Below are positions 46,911 through 56,094 of a stretch of 64,000 nucleotides of DNA, piece after piece. A program made the position numbers and the translations under genes. Below the pieces are notes generated by a model. The model had not been told where the DNA came from, did no database searches, and saw only the letters and a program-made list of their open reading frames with translations. Numbering within the stretch: the first letter of the stretch is position 1; every line of letters begins with the position of its first letter. Origin of the DNA: Flavobacterium sp. YJ01 (GTDB taxonomy: Bacteria; Bacteroidota; Bacteroidia; Flavobacteriales; Flavobacteriaceae); contig NZ_CP119757.1 of NCBI RefSeq assembly GCF_029320955.1, positions 1,054,001-1,118,000 of the forward strand. The letters are read 5' to 3'.

Positions 46911-49238
46911 TTAATAACTCTTTTTATTAGGTTTGCTGCTCATATAAAACGTAATCTTACCACCATTTATAACATCTGCATGTTTTAAAAACGGTTTTTC
47001 TAATTGTTTTCCGTTCAGCAAAACTTTACTCACAAACACATTTTTATCGGATTGGTTTACCGTTGCAACTTCAAAAGTTTTTCCATTTTCTAAATTCAAA
47101 ACAGCATTTTTCATTAGTGGACTTCCTAAAGCATATTCGTCAGAACCTGGCGCAACTGGGTAAAATCCTAAACTGCTGAAAATATACCAAGCGCTCATTT
47201 GTCCGAAATCGTCATTTCCTCCTAAACCATCTGCACCGTTTCGGTACATTTTTTTCAAGATCATTCTGATTTTATCTTGCGATTTCCAAGGAGAATCTGT
47301 CCAATTATACAAATAAACCACGTGATGAGAAGGCTCATTTCCGTGAACATAATTTCCGATAATTCCGTCTCTTGTAATATCTTCTGTATTTTCGAAATAT
47401 TTATCTGGAAGATGCATATTAAATAACGAATCCAATCGAACTTTAAATTTATCATTTCCTCCCATCATTTTAATCATATCAGCAGGATCTTGCGGAACGT
47501 ATAAACTGTAATTCCATGAATTTCCTTCAATAAAACCTTGTCCATGCGTATCAAGCGGATCAAATTCTTTTTTAAACGTTCCGTCATTTAATTTTGGACG
47601 CATAAAACCTGTTTTTTCGTCGTAAACGTTTTTATAATTTTTAGATCTTTCGATAAATTCATTATAAATATCTGTTTTACCTAATTTCTTCGCCGCCTGT
47701 GCAATTGCCCAATCGTCATAAGCATATTCTAAAGTTTTAGAAACCGATGAACCATTCTTGTCTTCTGGCACATAACCTTGTTTCATGTAATATTCCAGTC
47801 CGTCGTAATAAGGTACTTTAGCAGTATTTACACAAGCTTGAAGTGCTTTTTCGGCATCAAAACTAATATTGCCTTTTACAATTGCATCGGCAACAACAGA
47901 AACCGAATGATACCCAATCATACACCAATTTTCATTAGCGTAATGCGACCAAATTGGAAGCATTTTATGCACACTTTGGTCTGAGTGCGCCAACATTGAA
48001 CTTACCATATCGGCGTTTCTTTTTGGCTGTACAATGTTGAATAATGGATGTAAAGCACGATAAGTGTCCCAAAGTGAATAACTCGTATAATTGGTGAAAT
48101 TTTCTGCTTTATGAACATTCATATCTAGGCCTTTATAATTTCGATCCAAATCCATGTATTCAGTCGGACCTAAAAAGGCATGATACATTGCAGTATAAAA
48201 ATTAACTAAATCTTCTTTTTGAATCGTTTCTACCTGAACTTTATTCAATTCTTTATTCCAAACTTCCTGACTTTGTTTTTTTACTTTTTCGAAATCCCAA
48301 TCTGGAGTTTCTTTTTTCATATTTTCTAAAGCTCCCGCTGAACTTACAGGCGATAAAGCCATTTTAATTTTGATTTTTTCACCTTCATTCGTATCAAAAT
48401 CAAAGAATAATTTTAGATTTTGTCCTGCCATTTCTGGGAAATTTTTCGTCTGATCAAATCTTCCCCAGAAACCTCTATACACACTTTTTTCTTGTGCTGC
48501 TTGTCCGTAACTTTTAATTGGTTTGCTAAAAGACATTGCAAAATAAACCGTTCTAGTTCTCGCCCAACCATTTGTCTGGCGATAACCAGTAATTAAAGTA
48601 TCGTTTTCTACACGAACAAAAGTCCAAACATTCTTTTTATCATAATTGTAAATTCCCGAAGTAAGATCCAAAATAATATGCGCTTCATCAGATTTTGGAA
48701 ACGTATATTGATGCATTCCAACTCGAGTTGTTGCCGTCAATTCTGCCTTAATTTTATGATCTTCTAGAAAAACGCTGTAGTAAGCTGGTTCTGCTTTTTC
48801 TGTAGAATGTGAAAATGCCGATCTGTAACCTGACAAAGGTTTTGAAGCAACACCAGGATTTAATTGCAATTTTCCTGTCGTCGGCATAATTAAAAAATCG
48901 CCTAAATCAGAATGCCCTGTACCGCTGAAATGAGTGTGACTGAAACCTACAATCGTTTTGTCTTCATATTGATAACCTGCACAATATTTATAGACTTCGC
49001 CATTGTATTTTCCATTTAATCCGTAAGCGATTGTATCGGTTTCTGGACTTAACTGCACGCTCCCAAAAGGCACAGTTGCGCCAGGATAAGTATGCCCCAT
49101 TTTTGCTGTTCCAATCATTGAATCAACATATTGGATTAGATTTTTAGATTCGCTAGGTTTTTTTTGTGCACTTGTAGAAAGAGAAAAAGCAAGTAATAAT
49201 GCTCCCGCTACAAAACGAAAAGGAGTTTTTTGCAACAT
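46911..49238 (-). CDS. GH92 family alpha-mannosidase, exported
   Basis: 775 residues. Signal peptide (residues 1-24, ending TSAQ). GH92 enzymes are calcium-dependent exo-alpha-mannosidases acting on N-glycans and yeast mannan. Seen: the N-terminal lectin-like domain with DSMIGTAKMGHTYPGATVPF, then the (alpha/alpha)6 domain with KTLEYAYDDWA (Glu504, likely acid) and GGNDDFGQMSAWY (Asp676, Asp677) near the base residues. It is not within a SusCD locus, and its neighbours are unrelated, so it probably acts on mannose-rich glycans alone. Confidence 0.94.
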   Translation of the reverse strand: MLQKTPFRFVAGALLLAFSLSTSAQKKPSESKNLIQYVDSMIGTAKMGHTYPGATVPFGSVQLSPETDTIAYGLNGKYNGEVYKYCAGYQYEDKTIVGFSHTHFSGTGHSDLGDFLIMPTTGKLQLNPGVASKPLSGYRSAFSHSTEKAEPAYYSVFLEDHKIKAELTATTRVGMHQYTFPKSDEAHIILDLTSGIYNYDKKNVWTFVRVENDTLITGYRQTNGWARTRTVYFAMSFSKPIKSYGQAAQEKSVYRGFWGRFDQTKNFPEMAGQNLKLFFDFDTNEGEKIKIKMALSPVSSAGALENMKKETPDWDFEKVKKQSQEVWNKELNKVQVETIQKEDLVNFYTAMYHAFLGPTEYMDLDRNYKGLDMNVHKAENFTNYTSYSLWDTYRALHPLFNIVQPKRNADMVSSMLAHSDQSVHKMLPIWSHYANENWCMIGYHSVSVVADAIVKGNISFDAEKALQACVNTAKVPYYDGLEYYMKQGYVPEDKNGSSVSKTLEYAYDDWAIAQAAKKLGKTDIYNEFIERSKNYKNVYDEKTGFMRPKLNDGTFKKEFDPLDTHGQGFIEGNSWNYSLYVPQDPADMIKMMGGNDKFKVRLDSLFNMHLPDKYFENTEDITRDGIIGNYVHGNEPSHHVVYLYNWTDSPWKSQDKIRMILKKMYRNGADGLGGNDDFGQMSAWYIFSSLGFYPVAPGSDEYALGSPLMKNAVLNLENGKTFEVATVNQSDKNVFVSKVLLNGKQLEKPFLKHADVINGGKITFYMSSKPNKKSY

Positions 49239-49318
49239 ATTAAGAAAGTCTTTTTTATAATTATTTTCAGTTTAGAAAATTACGATAAAATTTAAATTTT
49301 AAACTAAATACATTTGAA

Positions 49319-49326
49319 TATCTTTG
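49319..49326 (+). promoter_or_regulatory. Possible -7 box of the gene at 49350
   Basis: TATCTTTG fits TAnnTTTG and lies 23 bp before the ATG at 49350. It also argues that the upstream in-frame start at 49314 is not used. Confidence 0.4.
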
Positions 49327-49349
49327 AAATTCAAAAAAATAAACGCCTG

Positions 49350-49973
49350 ATGAAAAAGTATATTTTACTTCTATTTTTAATTTACTCATTATCTGGATTT
49401 TCTCAAAAAGTAGAAAGTTATAAACTAACTAAAGAACAAATCATTCAGAGAGAACTTAACGGAATCTCAAATTTCCCGATTTACAAAGCAATTGAATTTC
49501 AAGATAAAGGCGGTATTTATGATTTGGTTTTCACCGAAAATCAAAAAACAATTTCTAAAAAAGACACTTTAAATACTAAAATTCAAGCAATTTGCGTGAT
49601 GAATGATCATGGCGGTTTTTTAGAAAAATGGAGAATTACTGATTTATTGGAAGATTACGATCCTAAAGAAACTACTATTTGGTTTTGGACAAAATATTGC
49701 AGCACGAAAGATCTAGACGGTGACGGCTACATTGATCCAATTGTTGTTTACGGATCAAAAACCGAATATGGAGAAATAAGACGTGTGAAGATTATTACTG
49801 TTTACAAAAACAAAAAATATGCTATTCGCGCTGTTGAATGTAATTTAGACGATTGCAGAAGTTTTAAAAAGGATCAAAATTGGAATACGCTTCCGCAGAA
49901 AATAAAAACCTATGTTGATCAATTGATTGCAAAACTTAGAAAAGAACAGAATTTACTTTTGAAAAACGGGTAA
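49350..49973 (+). CDS. Exported protein of unknown function (possibly M949_RS01915-like)
   Basis: 207 residues from the ATG at 49350, which gives a proper signal peptide (MKKYILLLFLIYSLSGFSQ). The region DLDGDGYIDPIVVYGS resembles a calcium-binding DxDxDG loop, and WTKYCSTKDLDGDGYIDP and AVECNLDDCRSFKKDQNWN hold three cysteines. It faintly recalls the M949_RS01915 group of Riemerella, but I would not assign a role. It diverges from GH92. Confidence 0.65.
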   Translation: MKKYILLLFLIYSLSGFSQKVESYKLTKEQIIQRELNGISNFPIYKAIEFQDKGGIYDLVFTENQKTISKKDTLNTKIQAICVMNDHGGFLEKWRITDLLEDYDPKETTIWFWTKYCSTKDLDGDGYIDPIVVYGSKTEYGEIRRVKIITVYKNKKYAIRAVECNLDDCRSFKKDQNWNTLPQKIKTYVDQLIAKLRKEQNLLLKNG

Positions 49974-50062
49974 TTTTAATTATTAATTGTTAGTTATTAA
50001 TTGTTAATGATTGATGAATGATTTCTAATTAATAATTAACAATCAACCATTAACAATTATTT

Positions 50063-50419
50063 TCACTCGCTCATTTCATCATAACGTTCCGGAACTTGCG
50101 GATCGTAAAGTGGGCATTTGAATTCTTCCATGACATCTACTAATTTATTCATGGTTTTTCCTTCTGTTCCGTAGCAATCGATTTTTACGCTTTGAGGTGT
50201 TGTAATGACTTGAAATGCGCCTTTTCCTTTTGGATTTTTCCAGCTGTTTTCATCGACTCTTTCCCAGTCAGAAAAAACAGAATTAATTCTATTTACGATT
50301 ACTTCAATTTGGAGAACAACCAAACCCTCTACTTCTTCTTTTTCAAGCAGCGCTTCGTAAACTTCTTGATTGTTCAAGTAGATTTCGTCTATATATTTCC
50401 AAAAAAGTAATTCGTACAT
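50063..50419 (-). CDS. Small cytoplasmic protein of unknown function
   Basis: 118 residues, acidic, with no signal peptide or membrane segment. GAFQVITTPQSVKIDCYGTE and VDVMEEFKCPLYDPQVPERY are the most distinctive parts; I know no family for them. The gene lies 115 bp downstream of the PurM-like gene on the same strand, so co-transcription is possible. Confidence 0.65.
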   Translation of the reverse strand: MYELLFWKYIDEIYLNNQEVYEALLEKEEVEGLVVLQIEVIVNRINSVFSDWERVDENSWKNPKGKGAFQVITTPQSVKIDCYGTEGKTMNKLVDVMEEFKCPLYDPQVPERYDEMSE

Positions 50420-50496
50420 AATGTAAAGTATTTAAAAACATAGAGATGCACAATTGCGCATCTCTAAATATAATAATTATTTTAAAAGCTACAAAA

Positions 50497-50530
50497 CCTT
50501 TGCAACTCTGGACCTTTGAATCTTTGCAAC
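50497..50530. repeat. Remnant of a CAAAG-type repeat
   Basis: CTTTGCAACTCTGGACCTTT and neighbouring units resemble one half of the elements at 31534 and 32232. No complementary half is found nearby. It lies directly behind the PurM-like gene. Confidence 0.45.
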
Positions 50531-50534
50531 TAAA

Positions 50535-51713
50535 TTAATAATTGAATGTTCCGTATTCGCTACTAATAGTCAGTTTCTTTTCTTCAGAAGCTTCTACTCT
50601 ACCTACGATTTGAGCATCAACATTGAAAGATTTTGAGATTTCAATAATGTCTTGCGCAATATCTTCAGGAACATAAAGTTCCATTCTGTGTCCGCAGTTA
50701 AATACTTGGTACATTTCTTTCCAATCCGTTTTTGATTGCTCTTGGATTAACTTAAACAATGGCGGAACTGGAAATAAATTGTCTTTTATAATATGTAAAT
50801 CTTTTACGAAATGTAAAATTTTGGTCTGCGCGCCTCCGCTGCAATGCACCATTCCGTGAATTTCTTCTGGAGTATATTTATCTAAAATTTTCTTGATAAT
50901 CGGCGCATAAGTTCTTGTTGGAGAAAGCACTAATTGTCCTGCATTGATTGGGCTATTTTCTACTTCATCTGTTAAATTAACTTGTCCTGAATAAATTAAT
51001 TCTTCTGGAACGGCAGCATCGTAACTTTCTGGATATTTTTTAGCCAAATATTTTCCGAAAACGTCGTGACGTGCAGAAGTAAGTCCATTACTTCCCATTC
51101 CTCCGTTATAACCTTTTTCGTAAGTTGCTTGTCCGAAAGAAGCCAAACCAACAATTACGTCGCCAGCTTTAATATTTGCATTATCTACAACATCTGAACG
51201 TTTCATTCGAGCTGTAACGGTAGAATCTACAATAATAGTACGAACAACATCTCCAACATCGGCAGTTTCGCCTCCAGTTGAATGAATCGTCACTCCAAAA
51301 GATTTTAATTCGTTGATTAATTCTTCTGTTCCATTAATGATTGCCGAAATAACTTCAGCTGGAATTAAGTTTTTATTTCTTCCAATAGTCGAAGAAAGCA
51401 AAATATTATCTGTTGCACCAACACATAATAAATCGTCAATATTCATAATTAACGCATCTTGAGCAATTCCTTTCCAAACAGACAAATCTCCCGTTTCTTT
51501 CCAGTACATATAAGCCAAAGACGACTTTGTACCTGCTCCATCGGCATGCATAATAAGGCAATGATCTGCATCTTGTGTCAAATAATCTGGAACAATTTTA
51601 CAGAATGCCTGTGGAAATAAACCTTTGTCAATGTTTTTAATGGCGTTGTGTACGTCTTCTTTTGATGCCGAAACACCTCTTTGCGCGTACCTTTTGCTAG
51701 AATCTGAACTCAT
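50535..51713 (-). CDS. purM: PurM-like AIR synthase (phosphoribosylformylglycinamidine cyclo-ligase)
   Basis: 392 residues, cytoplasmic. It carries family features: HADGAGTKSSLAYMYWKET with the conserved GTK, DALIMNIDDLLCVGATD, VTIHSTGGETADVGDVVRTI, and the C-terminal FNCGHRMELYV. It makes aminoimidazole ribotide in purine synthesis. It is about 40 residues longer than E. coli PurM, as is common in Bacteroidota, and a specialised relative cannot be excluded. No other pur genes adjoin; guaA is 19 kb away. Confidence 0.88.
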   Translation of the reverse strand: MSSDSSKRYAQRGVSASKEDVHNAIKNIDKGLFPQAFCKIVPDYLTQDADHCLIMHADGAGTKSSLAYMYWKETGDLSVWKGIAQDALIMNIDDLLCVGATDNILLSSTIGRNKNLIPAEVISAIINGTEELINELKSFGVTIHSTGGETADVGDVVRTIIVDSTVTARMKRSDVVDNANIKAGDVIVGLASFGQATYEKGYNGGMGSNGLTSARHDVFGKYLAKKYPESYDAAVPEELIYSGQVNLTDEVENSPINAGQLVLSPTRTYAPIIKKILDKYTPEEIHGMVHCSGGAQTKILHFVKDLHIIKDNLFPVPPLFKLIQEQSKTDWKEMYQVFNCGHRMELYVPEDIAQDIIEISKSFNVDAQIVGRVEASEEKKLTISSEYGTFNY

Positions 51714-51793
51714 GAAAATTAGTTTGTGTTGATGTGGTGCAAAGATAATCCCTTTTTTTAATTCTTTAGCTTATTCGAATATTTGATTCATAA

Positions 51794-51826
51794 AAAAATC
51801 GGCAGATTGGAATATCGCCGATTTTT
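51794..51826 (-). terminator. Second hairpin downstream of GSIII
   Basis: AAAAATCGGC (51794-51803) and GCCGATTTTT (51817-51826) pair perfectly over 10 bp with a 13-nt loop; T runs lie on both sides, so it may work on both strands. Confidence 0.75.
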
Positions 51827-52064
51827 CACAGATTAAATTATGTTGGTTATTGTGGTATTTTATATGTATTGATTTAATTTCTTGATTAAAATTAGAAAAC
51901 TTCCTCAAAGTCAGCTGCATTAACGATATGTATTTTTTCTAAAAATCTCTTTTTTTCGATGAAGTGTAAATTATTTCGATAAATTACATTTGTTCTCAAA
52001 TAATTTTACAGGAATAAAACTACTTATTTAATAATTATTTAGGTTTTCCTCAATTTCACTTCAT

Positions 52065-52093
52065 AAAAAAACCTACCTAAATAGACAGGTTTT
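52065..52093 (-). terminator. Terminator of the GSIII gene
   Basis: AAAACCT (52068-52074) pairs with AGGTTTT (52087-52093); reading leftwards a T run follows. It starts 18 bp after the GSIII stop. Confidence 0.65.
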
Positions 52094-52110
52094 CAGTAGA
52101 TTATAATTGA

Positions 52111-54300
52111 TTATTTAGTAAACAACAGTTCTCTATATTTAGTTAATGTCCAGCTTTCATCATCAACCAATAATTCTAATTTATCGCAATGATTACGAAT
52201 ATCTTCAAAATATGGTTTTACTTTATTGCAATAAGCTTCTGCCATTTTTTGAGCGTCTGTTAATTGATTGGCTTTCTTTCTTTCATTTGTCATTGCTAAT
52301 ACTTTTGTATTAATTCCTTCAATATGACCTGAAATTTCTTTAATTAAAGTAATCTGCTCTTTTGCGATATTTTCAAATTCTTTTCCGAAAATTTCTTTTA
52401 ATCCTTTTACGTTTTCAATTAAAGTATTTTGATAACGAATCGCTGTTGGAATTACATGATTTCTAGCAATATCACCTAAAACTCTTCCTTCAATTTGGAT
52501 TTTTTTAGTGTATTCTTCCAATTCAATTTCGTAACGTGCTTCGGCTTCAACGTGATTAAAGATTCCTAATTCTGCAAATAAATCTAAAGCCTGTTTAGAA
52601 ACTTTCGCTTTTATCGCTTCTGGAGTTGTTTTAAAATTGCTTAAACCTCTTTTTGCAGCTTCTTTTTCCCACGCGTCGCTATAACCGTCACCTTCAAAAA
52701 GAATTTTCTTAGATTGTTTGATGTATTCTCTTAAAACATTAAAAATAGCATCATCTTTTTTCATGTCTTTATTCTCAATCAGATTTTCGACTTCATTTTT
52801 AAAATCAATCAATTGTTTTGCAACAATTGCATTTAAAGTCGTCATCGCGTTTGAACAGTTTGAATTTGAACCAACGGCTCTAAACTCAAATTTATTTCCT
52901 GTAAAAGCAAATGGAGAAGTTCTGTTACGATCTGTATTGTCTAATAGTACGTCTGGAATTTTTCCGACAACGTTCAATTTTAAATCTGTTTTTTCTTCTG
53001 GCGAAAGTTTTCCAGTTGTTACGCTTTCTAACTCAAGTAAAACTTTTGATAATTGTGCTCCAATGAACACAGAAATGATAGCTGGCGGCGCTTCATTTGC
53101 TCCTAATCTATGATCGTTACTTGCTGTTGCAATTGAAGCTCTTAATAAAGTTTCATAATCATTAACCGCTTTTATGGTATTAATAAAGAAAGTCAAAAAT
53201 TGCAAATTGCTCATTGGCGTTTTACTCGGACTTAATAAATTAACTCCCGTATCTGTTGCCAATGACCAGTTATTGTGTTTTCCTGAACCGTTTACACCTT
53301 TAAATGGTTTTTCGTGAAATAACACTTTAAAATCGTGACGCTCTGCCACTCTCTGCATTACATCCATTAATAAGGAGTTATGATCTACGGCAAGATTTGT
53401 TTCTTCGAAAATTGGAGCCAACTCAAACTGATTTGGTGCAACTTCATTATGGCGTGTTTTTACCGGAATTCCCAACAACATACACTCCTGCTCTAAATCT
53501 CTCATATAAGTAAGTGCACGAGTTGGAATTGATCCGAAATAATGATCGTCTAATTGCTGACCTTTTGCAGAAGTGTGTCCTAATAAAGTTCTTCCTGTCA
53601 TCATTAAGTCTGGGCGAGAATTTGCTAAGGCTTTATCAATCAAGAAATATTCTTGTTCCCAACCTAAAGTTGCCGTTACCTTTTTTACATTTTTGTCAAA
53701 ATATTTACAAACCTCTGTAGCCGCTTCATCAATTGCAGATAATGCTCTTAATAAAGGTATCTTATTATCTAAAGCTTCACCCGTGTAAGCGATAAAAACC
53801 GTCGGAATACATAAAGTTGTTCCATATATAAAGGCTGGCGAAGTTGGATCCCAAGCCGTATAACCTCTTGCTTCGAATGTATTACGGATTCCACCATTTG
53901 GAAAACTAGATGCATCTGGTTCTTGCTGCACTAATTGTGCACCGCCAAATTTTTCTACAGGATCACTTCCATCATAAGAAGTATCAAAAAAAGCATCATG
54001 TTTTTCTGCTGTTGTTCCTGTAAGTGGCTGAAACCAGTGTGTATAATGTGTAACTCCTTTTGCAAGAGCCCATTCTTTTATTCCCATTGCAATATAATCG
54101 GCCAGTTTCCTGTCAATTTTAGTTCCGTGCTGAATGGCATCTCTTACTCCTTTTAAAGCATCCGAAGTTAAATATTGCTTCATTGCTTTTTCATTAAACA
54201 CATTTGAACCAAAAAGATTCGATTTTCTATCAATTTCTTCAAAGTGAACCGGCTTTCTGTTAGAAGCTTCTTGTAAAGCTTGGAAACGTAATGTTGACAT
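52111..54300 (-). CDS. glnN: Glutamine synthetase type III
   Basis: 729 residues, cytoplasmic. It joins ammonia to glutamate with ATP. The length and the block TRHNEVAPNQFELAPIFEET are hallmarks of GSIII, as are GWEQEYFLIDKALA and FHEKPFKGVNGSGKHNNWSL. GSIII is a dodecamer unrelated in size to GSI. It is divergent from a GSII gene, with 428 bp between, so nitrogen supply could control both from one region. A TATATTTG -7 box lies 50 bp upstream. Confidence 0.96.
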   Translation of the reverse strand: MSTLRFQALQEASNRKPVHFEEIDRKSNLFGSNVFNEKAMKQYLTSDALKGVRDAIQHGTKIDRKLADYIAMGIKEWALAKGVTHYTHWFQPLTGTTAEKHDAFFDTSYDGSDPVEKFGGAQLVQQEPDASSFPNGGIRNTFEARGYTAWDPTSPAFIYGTTLCIPTVFIAYTGEALDNKIPLLRALSAIDEAATEVCKYFDKNVKKVTATLGWEQEYFLIDKALANSRPDLMMTGRTLLGHTSAKGQQLDDHYFGSIPTRALTYMRDLEQECMLLGIPVKTRHNEVAPNQFELAPIFEETNLAVDHNSLLMDVMQRVAERHDFKVLFHEKPFKGVNGSGKHNNWSLATDTGVNLLSPSKTPMSNLQFLTFFINTIKAVNDYETLLRASIATASNDHRLGANEAPPAIISVFIGAQLSKVLLELESVTTGKLSPEEKTDLKLNVVGKIPDVLLDNTDRNRTSPFAFTGNKFEFRAVGSNSNCSNAMTTLNAIVAKQLIDFKNEVENLIENKDMKKDDAIFNVLREYIKQSKKILFEGDGYSDAWEKEAAKRGLSNFKTTPEAIKAKVSKQALDLFAELGIFNHVEAEARYEIELEEYTKKIQIEGRVLGDIARNHVIPTAIRYQNTLIENVKGLKEIFGKEFENIAKEQITLIKEISGHIEGINTKVLAMTNERKKANQLTDAQKMAEAYCNKVKPYFEDIRNHCDKLELLVDDESWTLTKYRELLFTK

Positions 54301-54728
54301 TGGTTGTATATTTTAAATTCGTAATAATTTTCACTAAAAAAATGAGGAACAAATATAAACAATTAATAAGCCTGTTTAGAATATAAATTTTAGATTTTTG
54401 AACTATAATTTTTCAACATAAAGTGCTTTTTTCGAAGAATAATGAATTCAAAGCAAAGAAATATAACAAAACTGTGCGGTAATATTGATTAAATAAACAT
54501 TTTTTCATAATTCCTTAACTCAGAAACTCAAAAAAGTGCCGTAATTATTACGAATTTATTTTTTTAACCTAACTAAAATTGCTTTTTTTAAAATATACCC
54601 CTATCAAAATTGCGCTTATCCAAAAAATTATAGTTCGACAAACAAAATAGCCCCCTAATTTTTAGGACTAAAAAAATAAATCTATATTTGACCAACGAAA
54701 AAAAACAAAAAAATTAATTTATATTATT
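54301..54728. promoter_or_regulatory. Divergent promoter region of GSIII and GSII
   Basis: TATATTTG boxes face each gene: 54357-54350 on the minus strand (50 bp before the GSIII ATG) and 54683-54690 on the plus strand (38 bp before the GSII ATG). Neither has a clear TTG at the usual distance, hinting at activator dependence. No shared palindrome is apparent. Confidence 0.5.
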
Positions 54729-55745
54729 ATGGCTAAAATTAAGTTAGAGTACATTTGGTTAGATGGATATGAACCAACTCAAAATCTTAGAAGTAAAACT
54801 AAAGTTGAAGAGCACGAAAACTTCAAAGGAACATTAGAAGAACTTGGAAACTGGTCATTTGATGGTTCGTCAACTAAACAAGCTGAAGGTGGTTCTTCTG
54901 ACTGTCTTTTAGTACCTGTTGCAATTTATCCAGATCCAACTCGTATCAACGGATGGTTAGTAATGTCTGAAGTTATGTATGCTGACGGAACTCCGCACCC
55001 TTCTAACGGTAGAGCTACAATTGATGATGATAATGATGATTTTTGGTTTGGTTTCGAACAAGAGTATTTCATCATGGATACTAAAACTCAACTTCCACTT
55101 GGTTTCCCAGTTGGAGGATACCCTGCTCCACAAGGGATGTACTACTGTTCAGTAGGTGGAAAAAACACACACGGAAGAAAATTAGTTGAAGAGCATGCTG
55201 ATTTATGTATCGCTGCTGGAATCAACTTTGAAGGAATCAACCAAGAGGTTGCTTGCGGACAATGGGAATTCCAATTATTCGCTAAAGGTGCCAAAAAAGC
55301 TGGAGATGAAATCTGGGTTGCTCGTTACCTATTAGACCGTCTGACTGAGAAATATGGTTACTATATTGAATACCACCCAAAACCTCTAGGAGATACAGAC
55401 TGGAATGGTTCTGGAATGCACGCTAACTTCTCTAACGAAGTATTAAGAACATGTGGAGACCAAGCAACTTACGAAAGAATTTGCGAGGCTTTCCGTCCTG
55501 TTACTGCTGAGCACATCGCAGTTTACGGAGCTTACAACGACCAACGTTTAACTGGTAAACACGAAACTGCTTCTATCCACGATTTCTCTTATGGAGTTTC
55601 AGACAGAGGATGTTCTATCAGAATTCCTTTGATGACTGTTCAAAAAGGATGGAAAGGTTGGTTGGAAGACAGAAGACCAGCTTCAAACGGAGATCCTTAC
55701 AAAATTGCTGCTAGAATTATCAAAACTGTTAAATCAGCGCTATAA
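54729..55745 (+). CDS. Glutamine synthetase type II (eukaryotic-like)
   Basis: 338 residues, cytoplasmic. The sequence WSFDGSSTKQAEGGSSDCLL, then FGFEQEYFIMD, INQEVACGQWEFQ and NGSGMHANFS, followed by RGCSIRIPLM, matches the GSII fold with N-terminal beta-grasp and C-terminal catalytic domain. GSII is mainly eukaryotic and rhizobial, but is widespread in Bacteroidota. Having both GSII and GSIII side by side suggests division of labour under different nitrogen states. A clear terminator follows. Confidence 0.96.
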   Translation: MAKIKLEYIWLDGYEPTQNLRSKTKVEEHENFKGTLEELGNWSFDGSSTKQAEGGSSDCLLVPVAIYPDPTRINGWLVMSEVMYADGTPHPSNGRATIDDDNDDFWFGFEQEYFIMDTKTQLPLGFPVGGYPAPQGMYYCSVGGKNTHGRKLVEEHADLCIAAGINFEGINQEVACGQWEFQLFAKGAKKAGDEIWVARYLLDRLTEKYGYYIEYHPKPLGDTDWNGSGMHANFSNEVLRTCGDQATYERICEAFRPVTAEHIAVYGAYNDQRLTGKHETASIHDFSYGVSDRGCSIRIPLMTVQKGWKGWLEDRRPASNGDPYKIAARIIKTVKSAL

Positions 55746-55767
55746 TTTACAGCTTACAATATATTTA

Positions 55768-55801
55768 CAAAAGCCGGCATTTTATGTCGGCTTTTGTTTT
55801 T
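55768..55801 (+). terminator. Terminator of GSII
   Basis: CAAAAGCCGGCA (55768-55779) pairs with TGTCGGCTTTTG (55785-55796) with one G-U and a 5-nt loop, then TTTTT. Confidence 0.9.
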
Positions 55802-55810
55802 ACCATGTTT

Positions 55811-55914
55811 TTTGTCATTCCGAGGAACGAGGAATCACACTAGAGAATCGACAAAGATTGACAATTCACTTTGAGGAGTTATATGTGTGATTCCTCGTTC
55901 CTCGGAATGACAAA
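55811..55914. repeat. 30-bp perfect inverted repeat with ATTCCGAGGAACGAGGAATC arms
   Basis: Arms 55811-55840 and 55885-55914 are exact reverse complements around a 44-nt loop. The element resembles a mobile palindromic repeat, not a terminator, and GSII already has one just upstream. Confidence 0.9.
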
Positions 55915-56064
55915 ACAAAGACTAAAAATCAATATGTCTAAATATTTCGAAAGACTAAATCTTCTTCAAAAACCTTATAACTATATAACATTTAGCGCTT
56001 TACAAATAACAAATATTACTTAATTTTAAGGCTAAATTTAATTTTTAAGTTAAACTTCAAAACT

Positions 56065-56072
56065 TATCTTTG
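56065..56072 (+). promoter_or_regulatory. Possible -7 box of terC
   Basis: TATCTTTG fits TAnnTTTG, 22 bp before the ATG at 56095. No convincing -33 TTG. Confidence 0.45.
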
Positions 56073-56094
56073 TATATCATTTAAAAAATTCATT

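Larger units (their letters stand above)
51714..52110. other. Gene-free stretch between purM and GSIII
   Basis: 397 bp. It holds two terminator-like hairpins (51794-51826 and 52065-52093), both in the right place to stop transcripts from the GSIII gene before purM. Otherwise it is AT-rich with no gene. Confidence 0.55.
55746..56094. other. Gene-free stretch between GSII and terC
   Basis: 349 bp. It contains the GSII terminator, a large inverted repeat at 55811-55914 and a TATCTTTG box at 56065-56072 for terC. Confidence 0.6.

Noticed and set aside
55811..55914. Inverted repeat as ends of an insertion sequence
   Set aside because: Only 44 bp separate the arms, there is no transposase, and no target duplication can be made out.
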